NCBI GenBank assembly: GCA_036277635.1
Contig: DASUMP010000277.1
Coordinates: 1 to 28,167, forward strand
Length of the DNA: 28,167 nucleotides
Direction of reading: 5' to 3'
Source: DASUMP01 sp036277635
GTDB taxonomy: Bacteria > Actinomycetota > Acidimicrobiia > IMCC26256 > PALSA-610
Made by a program: the position numbers and the translations under genes. The notes below the pieces were generated by a model. It saw nothing but the letters and a program-made list of their open reading frames with translations. It was not told where the DNA came from and ran no database searches. This document shows, one piece after another, positions 1 through 7,532 of the stretch (within the stretch, counting starts at the first letter, position 1; the number at the start of each line of letters is the position of its first letter).

Positions 1-699
1 GAACACGACGTTCGGCATGCGCACGTCGCCCCACAGCAGCGACGGCGCAGGTTCGCGCGCGGGGCGCTGCTCCTCGCACCACGCGAACGCGCGTCGAGTC
101 GTCGCGACGGGCGCGCCGTCGGCCGCCCACTCGAGGTACGCCGACCACCACGCGAGGTCGCGGCCGAGCGGCGAGCCCGGGCCGGGCCGGGCGAGGTCGT
201 CGAGGCCGATGGCCGCCCAATCGACGCGGTGGATGTCGGCGACCGTCGCGAGGAACGATCGTTGGAGCGTGCGTTGATCGTCGGGCGCGAGGTCGTGGAC
301 CCACCCGGTCGCGAGGAACGGCGGTTGGTCGGTGGGGATCCGGCCGTCGGCGTGGTGCATGACGAGGAACGGAGCGCCGAGTGGGCCCGCGTCGTCTTCG
401 TACGCGAAGACCGACGGGACCGGCACGTTCGTCGCGTCGCGCAGCACCTGGAGCACCCGGGCCTGCGTCGCGAGGTCGTAGCGCGGGAACAGCCCGTCGC
501 CGTGCGGTGGGAGACGGAGCACGAGTCGGGTCGCGACACCGTCGAGCGTCGTTGCGGCGAGGAACGTCTCGCTCGAGAGTCCGCCGCCGCGGGGCGGCTC
601 GAACGACGAGACCTCCACCGGAGTACCGGTGCGCCGCGTGAGCCAGTCGGCGAACGCGCGGCGTACCTCGGTCGGCTCGCGCGGCGTCGCGATGGGCAC
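1..699 (-). CDS. Phosphotransferase family protein (aminoglycoside/choline kinase-like), 3' end beyond window
   Basis: Translating the minus strand from a GTG at 697-699 gives 233 residues, open to the window edge, starting V-P-I-A-T-P-R-E-P-T-E-V-R-R. A GGAGG lies five bases upstream of this GTG and decides the start. The last visible residues, W-G-D-V-R-M-P-N-V-V-F, match the Brenner catalytic loop (H/W-G-D-x-x-x-x-N) of the APH/choline kinase fold. The earlier P-F-L-V-M motif is typical of the hinge after the N-lobe. The C-lobe with the second Mg-binding Asp is missing because the window ends, not because the gene is broken. In actinobacteria such proteins often sit beside acyl-CoA dehydrogenase genes and resemble the N-terminal half of ACAD10/11; they are seldom drug-resistance enzymes. 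The substrate is unknown. It diverges from the gene at 810. Confidence 0.85.
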   Translation of the reverse strand, partial: MPIATPREPTEVRRAFADWLTRRTGTPVEVSSFEPPRGGGLSSETFLAATTLDGVATRLVLRLPPHGDGLFPRYDLATQARVLQVLRDATNVPVPSVFAYEDDAGPLGAPFLVMHHADGRIPTDQPPFLATGWVHDLAPDDQRTLQRSFLATVADIHRVDWAAIGLDDLARPGPGSPLGRDLAWWSAYLEWAADGAPVATTRRAFAWCEEQRPAREPAPSLLWGDVRMPNVVF

Positions 700-809
700 G
701 GGAACCTCCGGACGCGCGTGCGGGCGGTGCAGGTGCACTCGCGCTCGGTGCGAACGTAGCCTCCCGCCGGATCGCTTCGGCGCGATCGCCATGATCGACA
801 GGAGTGCAC
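700..809. promoter_or_regulatory. Divergent intergenic region between phosphotransferase and hypothetical gene
   Basis: This 110-bp gap must hold both divergent promoters. A TANNNT-type hexamer TAGCCT at 757-762 could be a -10 box for the plus-strand gene, giving an untranslated leader of about 40 bases. No convincing -35 or palindromic operator was found. AGGAG at 800-804 is the likely ribosome-binding site for the GTG at 810. Confidence 0.3.
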
Positions 810-1979
810 GTGGACCCGAGCATCGGTCCGCTCGTCCCCGCCGACGAGACGTTCCACCACCAGATCACCGACACGTTCGCCACGGTCGCGCACGCCGATC
901 GGTCGTGGACCGAGAAGGTCTGCGCGATGGCGTGCGCGCGAGACGGGTCCACGCAGCTCGCGTTCGGGATCGGCAAGTACGCGAACCGCAACGTCATGGA
1001 CGCGTACGCGGGTGTTTCGCGCGGCGTCGAGCAGTGGACGGTTCGAGCCAGCCGCGAGCTCGCCGCCGATCCGGGCACGACGTCGGTCGGCCCGATCCAC
1101 TACGTGGTCGAAGCGCCGCTGCGCGCGATCCGCTTCCGCCTCGACGCGAACGACGTCCAGCCGATCGCGTTCGAGTGGCGCTTCGAAGGTGTCGTGCCAC
1201 CGTTCCTCGAACGACGGGAGATCCACCGCAGCCGTGACGGTGCCCGGCTCGACGCCGACATCGTGCGCTACCACCACACCGGCGTCGCGTCGGGCTGGTT
1301 CGAGCTCGACGGGGAACGCACCGAGTTCGACGACGCGAGCTGGGTGTCCACCCGCGACCACTCGTGGGGCGTGCGGTACCAAGTCGGGGCGCCGATCGCC
1401 GACGTCGCACCCGCGCCGGTGCCCGAGGGCGTCGCGATGCTGATCATCTGGTGCCCGGTGCTGCTCGAGCGCCCCGACGGCTCCCGGTACGCCCTGCACC
1501 TCTACTACCAACGCCACACGCTCCCCGCGTTCGGCTACGAGCGACTCGAGGTCCAGGGCGGGTTCGAGCACCCCGACGGGCGCAAGGACCACGTCGCCGC
1601 GGTCGTGCCCGACTTGCGGTTCCGCGACGACAACCGCCGTCTCCTCGGCGGCACCGTGCACTGCACCATGACCGACGGCAGCAGTCGCCCGCTGCGCGTC
1701 GAGGCGGTCGGCGACACCGGGTTCCACCTCGGCACCGGGCTCTACCACGGCTTCGACGGGCAGTGGCACGGCCAGTGGCGCGGGCGGCTGCACCTCGACG
1801 GAGAGCACATCGGCGACTGCTCTGATCCCGCGACCGCGCATCGCATCCACCAGCACCGAGACGCGATCGTGCGCGTCGACGATCCGGTCGGCGGAGGTGC
1901 GGGCTGGGGGAACATGCAGAACGTGGTGCTCGGCGCGCACCCCGAGCTCGGCCTCACCGCCGACGCGTCGTTTCTCTGA
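810..1979 (+). CDS. Conserved hypothetical protein, possibly CrtC/AttH-like beta-barrel fold
   Basis: A 389-aa soluble protein with no signal peptide or membrane segment. GTG at 810 is preferred over GTG at 804 because AGGAG at 800-804 is then five bases upstream. The sequence is rich in beta-type stretches and aromatic residues. It has a conserved-looking T-R-D-H-S-W-G-V-R segment in the middle and W-R-G-R-L-H-L-D-G near the end. The D-x-S-W-G motif recalls the two-domain lipocalin-like AttH/CrtC (hydroxyneurosporene synthase) proteins. Actinobacteria carry similar uncharacterised proteins near lipid or steroid genes. I recall this similarity from motif shape only, so treat the fold call as a weak inference. 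No catalytic residues can be named. It may be translated alone: 68 bp separate it from the acyltransferase gene that follows. Confidence 0.75.
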   Translation: MDPSIGPLVPADETFHHQITDTFATVAHADRSWTEKVCAMACARDGSTQLAFGIGKYANRNVMDAYAGVSRGVEQWTVRASRELAADPGTTSVGPIHYVVEAPLRAIRFRLDANDVQPIAFEWRFEGVVPPFLERREIHRSRDGARLDADIVRYHHTGVASGWFELDGERTEFDDASWVSTRDHSWGVRYQVGAPIADVAPAPVPEGVAMLIIWCPVLLERPDGSRYALHLYYQRHTLPAFGYERLEVQGGFEHPDGRKDHVAAVVPDLRFRDDNRRLLGGTVHCTMTDGSSRPLRVEAVGDTGFHLGTGLYHGFDGQWHGQWRGRLHLDGEHIGDCSDPATAHRIHQHRDAIVRVDDPVGGGAGWGNMQNVVLGAHPELGLTADASFL

Positions 1980-2047
1980 GCGTCGAGCGCACGAGAAACG
2001 CGCCGCTCCGCCCCCGGAACCGGGTGCCGATCGGCGACAATGAGAGC

Positions 2048-3943
2048 ATGGCATCGCAGGGGGTCCGCGCGCGCTCACGCGCCGGGACGCGCGGCCCGCA
2101 CCTCGGCTACCTGCCGGGTCTCGACGGACTCCGGGCGATCGCGGTCATCGCGGTGCTGCTCTACCACGCCGAGCTGACCTGGATCCCCGGTGGTTTCCTG
2201 GGCGTCGAGGTCTTCTTCGTCATCAGCGGCTACCTCATCACCGCGTTGCTCCTCGCCGAGCACCGCTACACCCACCACGTCGACGTGCGCGCGTTCTGGC
2301 TCCGGCGCGCCCGCCGGCTCCTCCCCGCGCTGTTCGCCCTGCTGCTCGTCGTCACCACGTACGCGGTGCTGTTCCTGCGCGACGAGGTGGCCGGGCTGCG
2401 CGGCGACGTGCTCGGCGCGCTCACGTACGTCACCAACTGGTACCTGGTCTTCAGCGACCAGTCGTACTTCGAGGCCGTGGGGCGGCCCTCACCGTTGCTG
2501 CACCTCTGGTCGCTCGCGGTGGAGGAGCAGTTCTACCTGCTGTGGCCGCTGCTGTTCGCGTTCGGGATGCGCAAGCTCGGACGCACCAACATGTTGCGCG
2601 CCGTCGCCGGGACCGCGTTGCTGTCGAGCGCCGCGATGTGGGTGATGTACCGACCCGAGGCCGATCCCTCGCGCATCTACTACGGCACCGACACGCGTGC
2701 ATCCGGCCTCCTGCTCGGCGCCGCCCTCGCGTTCGTGTGGACGCCGACGCGCTTGAAGTCGGACATCAGCCGCGGCGCGACGTGGGTGCTCGACGGTGTC
2801 GGCCTCGTCGCGTTGCTCCTGATCGTCCGCATGTTCCTCGAGATGAACGAGTTCGACAGCACGCTGTACCGCGGCGGGTTCCTCACCCTCGACGTCCTCA
2901 CGGTCGTGCTGATCGGCGTGACCGTGCACCCCGCAGCGCGCCTCGGAAAGCTGTGGCTCTCGGCGCGCTCCCTGCAGTGGGTCGGGCTGCGGTCGTACTC
3001 GATCTACCTGTGGCACTGGCCCGTCTACGTCGTGACCCGACCCGACGTCGACGTCCCGTTGTCGGGCCTCCCGCTCCTCGCGCTGCGGCTGGCGCTGACC
3101 GCCGTGCTCGCGTCGGTGTCCTACAAGTACGTCGAGCAGCCGATCCGTCACGGCGCGCTGAGCCAGGGCTGGCACCAGTTCCGGATCGCCCACGGGGCGA
3201 TGCGACGCCGCCTCGCGCTCCAGTGGAGCGGCGGAGCGATGGCCGTGGTCCTGCTCGTCGGCGGCGTGGGCCTCGCGGTTGCCCACGCCGACGAACCGCC
3301 GCCGCCGGAGTTCCTCGCCACGAGCGACGACGACGGCGACGCGACCGTGGTCACGTTCAGCCCCACGACGGCGCCGGCGACGCCGACGACGGCGCCGGGT
3401 CCGACCCAGCCCGGCCAGACCGCCGCGCCGACCACCACCCCGCCCGCGACGAACGCGCCGGCGGCGCCGAAGCCGCCGCCCGTCACCGCGATCGGCGACT
3501 CGGTGATGCTCGGTGCGGCCGAGACGTTGTGGTTCAAGTTCGACACCAACGTGCACGTGAACGCCGCGGTGGGCCGATCGGTCGGCGACGCGCTGAACCT
3601 GTTGCGCACCTACCGTGACGAGAAGCTGTTGTCGCCCACGATGGTGATCCACATCGGCAACAACGGCACGTTCACCGACTCGCAGTTCGACGAGCTCATG
3701 GAGATCGTCGGCGGCAACCGCAAAGTGATCGTGCTGAACACGCGCGTCCCGCGGCGGTGGGAAGCGCCGAACAACGAGGTCATCTTCCGCGGCGCGCGGA
3801 AGTACTCGAACGCGTACTTCCTCGACTGGAAGCTGAACGCCGAGCAGATCGCGCACAACGGCTTCTACGACGACGGCATGCACCTGCGCCCGTTCGGCGC
3901 GGCGTTCTACGCCGAGCTGATCAAGCAGAAGGTCGCCGGGTGA
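2048..3943 (+). CDS. OafA-type membrane acyltransferase (acyltransferase 3 family) with C-terminal SGNH domain
   Basis: The 631-aa protein has an N-terminal acyltransferase-3 domain (about residues 15-375). It shows the typical P-G-L-D-G-L-R-A-I-A-V opening, His40 in L-Y-H, and S-G-Y-L-I-T after the second helix; ten or so hydrophobic helices follow. A further membrane segment near 400 leads to a Pro/Thr/Ala-rich linker (about 425-475). The extracytoplasmic SGNH-hydrolase-like domain has the nucleophile block G-D-S with Ser485 and the D-x-x-H dyad Asp609/His612. Proteins of this layout move acyl groups, often acetyl, onto cell-surface glycans or lipids; the acceptor here is unknown. ATG 2048 is chosen over GTG 2024. 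A GACAAT hexamer 6 bp upstream of the ATG could serve as -10 for a leaderless message. The crotonase gene downstream overlaps its stop by 4 bp. Confidence 0.93.
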   Translation: MASQGVRARSRAGTRGPHLGYLPGLDGLRAIAVIAVLLYHAELTWIPGGFLGVEVFFVISGYLITALLLAEHRYTHHVDVRAFWLRRARRLLPALFALLLVVTTYAVLFLRDEVAGLRGDVLGALTYVTNWYLVFSDQSYFEAVGRPSPLLHLWSLAVEEQFYLLWPLLFAFGMRKLGRTNMLRAVAGTALLSSAAMWVMYRPEADPSRIYYGTDTRASGLLLGAALAFVWTPTRLKSDISRGATWVLDGVGLVALLLIVRMFLEMNEFDSTLYRGGFLTLDVLTVVLIGVTVHPAARLGKLWLSARSLQWVGLRSYSIYLWHWPVYVVTRPDVDVPLSGLPLLALRLALTAVLASVSYKYVEQPIRHGALSQGWHQFRIAHGAMRRRLALQWSGGAMAVVLLVGGVGLAVAHADEPPPPEFLATSDDDGDATVVTFSPTTAPATPTTAPGPTQPGQTAAPTTTPPATNAPAAPKPPPVTAIGDSVMLGAAETLWFKFDTNVHVNAAVGRSVGDALNLLRTYRDEKLLSPTMVIHIGNNGTFTDSQFDELMEIVGGNRKVIVLNTRVPRRWEAPNNEVIFRGARKYSNAYFLDWKLNAEQIAHNGFYDDGMHLRPFGAAFYAELIKQKVAG

Positions 3944-4626
3944 CCGAGCCCGTGCTCCTCGTCGACCGGCCCTACGGTGACGCGCCCGCCGTCCGCCTGA
4001 CCCTCAACCGTCCGGAGCGCAAGAACGCCCTCTCGATCGCGCTGCGCGACGCGATCAGCCACGCGCTCGACACCCTCTCGATCGACGAGTCGGTCCGCTG
4101 CGTCGTCGTGACCGGCGCCGGCGACGTGTTCAGCTCGGGCTTCGACCTCACCGAGTTCACCGCAGCGCTCGACGACGCCGAGTTCGCGGCGCGGCTGTGG
4201 GCGAGCAGCGACCGGTACCACTCGACGTTGGTGCGGTTCCCGCTGCCCACGCTCGCCGCAGTGAACGGACCCGCACTCGCCGGCGGGTTCGACCTGGCGA
4301 TCTGCTGCGACCTGCGCATCGCGACGACGACCGCTCGTTTCGCACACCCGGAGTACACGTTCGGTCCGGTCGTCTACTCGCCGCTGCACGATCTCGTGGG
4401 CGGCGCCGTCGCCCGCGACCTCTGCATGACCGGCCGCAGCATCGACGCCGCGGAAGCCCTCGCGCTGCGGGTCGTGAACGACGTCGTCGATCCCGATCAG
4501 CTCGACGCGGCGACGCGATCGGTCGTCGAGCGGATCTGTGCCGCGCCGCGCGAACAGCTGCTGCGCACCAAAGCGAAGGCGCTCGCCCGAGCTCGGCTCG
4601 TCACCGACGCGACGCTCGATCTCTGA
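3940..4626 (+). CDS. Enoyl-CoA hydratase/isomerase family protein (crotonase fold)
   Basis: A 228-aa crotonase, somewhat short for the usual 250-270 aa family. The GTG start overlaps the acyltransferase stop (GTGA), which implies translational coupling. The N-terminal L-N-R-P-E-R-K-N-A-L block and the oxyanion loop F-S-S-G-F-D-L (residues 64-70) are present, as is the second oxyanion segment A-G-G-F-D-L. Aligned on rat hydratase, the first catalytic Glu is replaced by Asp118, while the second Glu is kept as Glu138 in H-P-E-Y. The enzyme may therefore be an isomerase or a specialised hydratase. Its substrate is unknown. The shortness is at the C-terminal helical trimer region, which stops soon after A-K-A-L-A-R-A-R. 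Pairing with a surface acyltransferase is unusual and may only reflect gene packing. Confidence 0.88.
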   Translation: MTEPVLLVDRPYGDAPAVRLTLNRPERKNALSIALRDAISHALDTLSIDESVRCVVVTGAGDVFSSGFDLTEFTAALDDAEFAARLWASSDRYHSTLVRFPLPTLAAVNGPALAGGFDLAICCDLRIATTTARFAHPEYTFGPVVYSPLHDLVGGAVARDLCMTGRSIDAAEALALRVVNDVVDPDQLDAATRSVVERICAAPREQLLRTKAKALARARLVTDATLDL

Positions 4627-4725
4627 CGCTCGCAGGTTCGTCGCCCGACCGTCATCCGGCGGGCACGCCGTTCCGAACACCTCCCGTGGGCCCGCTCGGG
4701 CACACGAGGACGAGAGGAGCGCGTG

Positions 4726-5316
4726 GTGCGAAGGAACCGACTGGTACGTGTCGTCGCGGTCGTAGGTGCGATCGCCGTGCTCGGCGCGGCATGCAGCGAC
4801 GACGACGACAACGACACGGCGAGCGAGACGACGGTCGCGTCGGACGACTCGATGGACCCGACGACGACCACGATGGCCGACGGCGAGACCATCGTCGACC
4901 TCGCGGTGGCGACGCCTGACCTGTCGACGCTCGTGGAGGCGGTGCAGGCCGCCGGGCTCGCCGAGACGCTCTCCGGCGAGGGTCCGTTCACGGTGTTCGC
5001 GCCCACGAACGAGGCGTTCGCCGCGATCCCCGCGGCGACGCTCGAGAGCATCCTCGCCGACACGGAGCTGTTGACGAAGATCCTGACCTACCACGTGGTC
5101 GCGGGTGAGTTCCCGGCGAGCGCTGTCGCCGAGCTGCCCGACGTTGCGACCGGTGCCGAGGTCGCGACCGTCGAGGGTCAGAACGTGACGATCGTCGCGT
5201 CCGACGCCGGCGTCACCGTCAACGGTGCGAACGTCGTGCAGGCCGACGTCGAGGCGTCGAACGGTGTGGTGCACGTCATCGACCAGGTGATCCTGCCGCC
5301 CGACGTGCAGCTCTGA
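4726..5316 (+). CDS. Secreted fasciclin (FAS1) domain protein, probable lipoprotein
   Basis: A protein of about 196 aa with a basic N-terminus, a hydrophobic stretch and A-V-L-G-A-A-C-S, followed by an acidic Asp/Asn/Thr-rich spacer and then one FAS1 domain (about residues 50-196). FAS1 hallmarks are visible: G-P-F-T-V-F-A-P-T-N-E-A-F (H1) and the closing G-V-V-H-V-I-D-Q-V-I-L-P (H2), with Y-H-V-V between them. The Cys suggests lipidation, but Leu sits at -4, not -3, so the lipobox is imperfect. Two GTG codons are possible, at 4723 and 4726; GAGGAG at 4714-4719 gives six bases of spacing to 4726, which I prefer. FAS1 proteins act in adhesion or matrix binding; the partner is unknown. It stands alone, 96 bp after the crotonase gene. 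Confidence 0.92.
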   Translation: MRRNRLVRVVAVVGAIAVLGAACSDDDDNDTASETTVASDDSMDPTTTTMADGETIVDLAVATPDLSTLVEAVQAAGLAETLSGEGPFTVFAPTNEAFAAIPAATLESILADTELLTKILTYHVVAGEFPASAVAELPDVATGAEVATVEGQNVTIVASDAGVTVNGANVVQADVEASNGVVHVIDQVILPPDVQL

Positions 5317-5344
5317 TCGTTTCCCACGCCCGCTGATCGGGGTA

Positions 5345-5384
5345 CTCACCGCGTTCCCTGCACGACCATCGGAAGCGAGGTGAG
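5345..5384 (+). promoter_or_regulatory. Leader hairpin that would cover the ribosome-binding site of the SRPBCC gene
   Basis: CTCACC (5345-5350) can pair with GGTGAG (5379-5384), extended by CG/CG and TTCC/GGAA with one mismatch and one bulge. The loop is about 13 bases. The 3' strand of the stem contains the Shine-Dalgarno-like AGGTGAG six bases before the ATG at 5391, so folding would hide it. Found by eye; no energy was calculated. Confidence 0.35.
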
Positions 5385-5390
5385 GGTCTC

Positions 5391-5837
5391 ATGACGACCA
5401 TCCAGGAGAGCATCGACGTCGATGTCCCGCTGAGCACTGCGTACAACCAGTGGACCCAGTTCGAAGAGTTCCCGCGGTTCATGGAAGGCGTGGAGCAGGT
5501 GCAGCAGATCACCGACACGCAGCTGCACTGGAAGGCGGAGATCGCCGGTGTCACACGTGAGTGGGACGCCGAGATCGTCGAGCAGATCCCCGATCAGCGG
5601 GTCGCGTGGCGCAGCCTCGACGGATCGAAGAACGACGGCGTCGTGACCTTCGAACCGGTCGACAGCGTCCGCACCCGGGTGTCGATGGCGCTCGACTTCG
5701 AGCCGGAAGGTTTCATCGAGAGCGTCGGCGACACGCTCGGTTTCGTGCGCCGCCGCGCCGAGGGCGACCTCGAGCGGTTCAAGCACTTCATCGAGGAGCG
5801 CGGCGCCGAGACCGGCGGATGGCGCGGCACGGTCTGA
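5391..5837 (+). CDS. SRPBCC family protein (polyketide cyclase/dehydrase-like)
   Basis: A 148-aa single-domain protein starting at ATG 5391. The opening I-Q-E-S-I-D-V-D-V-P-L-S-T-A-Y-N-Q-W-T-Q-F is the usual first strand and helix of the START/Bet v1-like fold, followed by F-P-R-F-M-E-G-V. W-D-A-E-I-V-E-Q and R-V-A-W-R-S-L-D-G continue the standard strand order. The last helix ends in F-K-H-F-I-E-E-R-G. The fold makes a deep cavity for a hydrophobic ligand; many small members have no known enzyme activity and are often stress-related. The next gene is a convergent hemerythrin-like protein behind a shared terminator. Together with the fasciclin gene this forms a group of small single-gene units with no obvious common pathway. 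Confidence 0.9.
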   Translation: MTTIQESIDVDVPLSTAYNQWTQFEEFPRFMEGVEQVQQITDTQLHWKAEIAGVTREWDAEIVEQIPDQRVAWRSLDGSKNDGVVTFEPVDSVRTRVSMALDFEPEGFIESVGDTLGFVRRRAEGDLERFKHFIEERGAETGGWRGTV

Positions 5838-5863
5838 GCCTGAACCGCACGGATCGCACGCAC

Positions 5864-5902
5864 ACGACGAGGCCCGGACCGAACGGTCCGGGCCTTCGTC
5901 GT
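5864..5902. terminator. Bidirectional terminator between convergent genes
   Basis: A near-perfect inverted repeat: GGCCCGGACC (5871-5880) pairs with GGTCCGGGCC (5885-5894) around a GAAC loop. ACGACGA and TCGTCGT extend the stem with one bulged T at 5895, making 17 base pairs. It lies between the stops of the convergent genes ending at 5837 and 5923. There is no T-tract, as is common in high-GC actinobacteria. Confidence 0.85.
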
Positions 5903-5922
5903 ACTCCGTGTGTGGCTCGTGG

Positions 5923-6492
5923 TCAGACGCCGACACGATCGCGCACGCGCTCGAGGGCGTCGCGACCGACGTCGCGGGCTCGATCGAACGTCGCCGCGGC
6001 TGCGCCGGTGACCGCGTTGAGCGGCGGCTCGTCGGGGAGCATCGGGTGCGGACGCGTCGGTGCGGTCTCCTTCGCCTCCGCGATCCGATCACCGAGCTCG
6101 CGCAGCTCGATACGGCCCACGGTCGCGCGCACCTGCGGGAACAGCTCGTGCTCTTCCTCGTCGACGTGGTGCTTCACCATCTCCTGCAGCACCTTGACCT
6201 TTGCGTCGAAGCGCTCGTGGCTCGGGTCGAGGTCTTCGAGGTCTGCGAGGAGCCGCTTCACCGCGAGGTGCTCCTCGAGGCTCTCGAGCCGCATGTCTTC
6301 AGCGTCGACGTACTCCTGTACGAACGGGTAGAAGAGCTGTTCCTCCACTGCGGCGTGCACCGACAGCTCCTCGATGATCGTGTCGACGAGCTTGCGCTTG
6401 GAGGCGTGGGCACGCTCGCCGAGCTGGTCGAACTTGCGGAACAGGCCGGCCACGGTCTTGTGATCGGCCTTGAGCAACGTGATGGCATCCAT
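5923..6492 (-). CDS. Hemerythrin-like (HHE cation-binding) domain protein
   Basis: A 189-aa protein from ATG at 6490-6492, with GGAGG four bases upstream; the longer reading frame upstream has no such support. The sequence opens M-D-A-I-T-L-L-K-A-D-H. Iron-ligand candidates fit the hemerythrin four-helix pattern: His11, His46 with Glu50 (H-A-A-V-E), His75, His108/His109 and His115 in E-E-E-H-E-L-F. After about residue 145 the chain becomes a Pro/Ala-rich, probably loose tail with R-D-R-V-G-V at the end. Bacterial HHE proteins bind oxygen, nitric oxide or peroxide through a di-iron site and act in stress defence or sensing. The gene has a long structured leader (see 6525-6588) and may be co-transcribed with the upstream tRNA-Gly. 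Confidence 0.92.
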   Translation of the reverse strand: MDAITLLKADHKTVAGLFRKFDQLGERAHASKRKLVDTIIEELSVHAAVEEQLFYPFVQEYVDAEDMRLESLEEHLAVKRLLADLEDLDPSHERFDAKVKVLQEMVKHHVDEEEHELFPQVRATVGRIELRELGDRIAEAKETAPTRPHPMLPDEPPLNAVTGAAAATFDRARDVGRDALERVRDRVGV

Positions 6493-6524
6493 CGGTCCTC
6501 CGAAGGGGGTTGTCGAGACGGGCA

Positions 6525-6588
6525 GTGGCCGGGCATCGGGTCCACCGGCGCATTGCGTCACACCGAAGGAGACCCGACACCCGGCCAC
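6525..6588 (-). promoter_or_regulatory. Long inverted repeat in the leader of the hemerythrin gene
   Basis: Arms 6525-6542 and 6571-6588 are 18 bp each and match at 16 positions, around a 28-base loop. In minus-strand RNA the two mismatched positions (6534/6579 and 6535/6578) become G-U wobbles, so all 18 positions can pair; in plus-strand RNA they would be C-A and A-C. The structure therefore fits transcripts reading toward the hemerythrin gene, whose start is 33 bases beyond. It could be a leader control element, a tRNA-Gly terminator or a paired protein-binding site. Confidence 0.55.
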
Positions 6589-6603
6589 GTGCCTGCGTCA
6601 TGC

Positions 6604-6618
6604 CCCTCGTTCCGAGGG
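6604..6618 (-). terminator. Possible hairpin terminator downstream of tRNA-Gly
   Basis: CCCTCG (6604-6609) and CGAGGG (6613-6618) form a 6-bp stem with a three-base loop about 42 bases after the tRNA-Gly 3' end. GGAACCGAGGGG at 6633-6644 could compete for the same strand. There is no T-tract, so this is a weak call. Confidence 0.3.
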
Positions 6619-6660
6619 TGCAAACACCGCGAGGAACCGAGGGGAACCCGAGGGAAGCGG

Positions 6661-6732
6661 AGCGGGTGACGGGAATCGAACCCGCATCACCAGCTTGGAA
6701 GGCTGGAGCTCTGGCCATTGAGCTACACCCGC
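6661..6732 (-). tRNA. tRNA-Gly (anticodon TCC)
   Basis: The minus strand folds into a full cloverleaf. The acceptor stem GCGGGTG/CACCCGC is followed by a U discriminator base. The D-arm is GCTC/GAGC and the anticodon arm is CCAGC-CTTCCAA-GCTGG, giving anticodon TCC. The T-arm is GCGGG-TTCGATT-CCCGT. CCA is not encoded. A TAGCCT hexamer about eight bases upstream (complement of 6740-6745) could be its -10 box. Confidence 0.97.
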
Positions 6733-6826
6733 GGGACCGCCGAGGCTAGTGCGTGCCCGGCGAGTGGGGGCCGTGGCGCGCGGTCGGCGATGCCGCGAGA
6801 CTGCGCGGTGACCAGGGAGGTTCACG

Positions 6827-7531
6827 GTGGCGCGCAGCTCCGGCACGACCGCTCCGTCCCTGGACCTCGACGAGGTGCTCGCGGAGCTGGAGGCCCTCGG
6901 GTCCGAGCAGACCCGACGCATCTACGCGCGGCACGGCGTCTCACCGCCGCTGTTCGGCGTGAAGTTCGGCGACCTCGCGCGACTCTTCAAGCGGATCGGT
7001 CGGAACCACGAACTCGCGTTGTCGCTGTGGGCGACCGGGAACCACGACGCACGCGTGCTGGCGTGCAAGCTCGCGGAGCCGGAGCGCATCACCGTCGCGC
7101 AGAGCAACGCGTGGGTGCGGACGTGCGACAACTACGTGCTGATGGAAGCGGTCGCCGCCGCGATCGCCGACGCGCCCATCGCCAAGAGCCGTGCCGCGAA
7201 CTGGCGCGATCGCACGGGCGAATGGGTCGCGAGCGCGGGCTGGTGCATCGTGGCGCACCTCGCGACGCGGGGCGATCTCCTGAGTGACAGCGAATGCCGA
7301 GCGCTGTTGGGTCAGATCGGACGCGAGATCCACACGCGGCCGAACCGCGTGCGCCACGAGATGAACCTGGCGTTGATCGCGATCGGGACTCGTGGTGGGG
7401 CGCTCGAACGCGAAGCGGTGCGCGTCGCCACGAAGATCGGTCCTGTGACGGTCGACCACGGCACGACCGGGTGCACGACCCCCGACGCCGTCGGCTACCT
7501 CGCGAAGGTCGCGCAGCGCCGGAAGGGGTGA
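6827..7531 (+). CDS. DNA alkylation repair protein, AlkD-like HEAT-repeat glycosylase
   Basis: A 234-aa all-helical protein. GTG 6827 has GGGAGG six bases upstream. Family signatures are visible: F-G-V-K-F-G-D-L-A-R-L early, N-H-D-A-R-V-L-A-C-K-L, then W96 to D101 in W-V-R-T-C-D-N-Y-V, where the Asp probably matches the catalytic Asp of AlkD. A late H-E-M-N-L-A-L-I-A-I-G block matches the usual conserved repeat. AlkD removes positively charged alkylated bases such as 3- and 7-alkylpurines by holding DNA on a curved HEAT-like scaffold without flipping the base. The gene lies between two minus-strand tRNA genes. Its stop codon ends one base before the tRNA-Pro discriminator base, so tRNA-Pro read-through would run antisense to it. 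Confidence 0.9.
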   Translation: MARSSGTTAPSLDLDEVLAELEALGSEQTRRIYARHGVSPPLFGVKFGDLARLFKRIGRNHELALSLWATGNHDARVLACKLAEPERITVAQSNAWVRTCDNYVLMEAVAAAIADAPIAKSRAANWRDRTGEWVASAGWCIVAHLATRGDLLSDSECRALLGQIGREIHTRPNRVRHEMNLALIAIGTRGGALEREAVRVATKIGPVTVDHGTTGCTTPDAVGYLAKVAQRRKG

Positions 7532-7532
7532 G

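Noticed and set aside
2013..2024. CCCGG-AA-CCGGG palindrome after the hypothetical gene as a terminator
   Set aside because: The loop would be only two bases and the stem five, too small to be supported.
3364..3480. Short tandem DNA repeats in the acyltransferase gene
   Set aside because: These are codon-biased Pro/Thr/Ala linker codons between the membrane part and the SGNH domain, not a distinct repeat element.
2489..3883. 464-codon minus frame within the acyltransferase gene
   Set aside because: Low-complexity Arg/Val/Glu sequence opposite a gene with clear SGNH and acyltransferase motifs.
4685..4706. Imperfect hairpin before the fasciclin gene as an operator or terminator
   Set aside because: A 4-bp core with mismatched extensions is expected by chance at this GC content.
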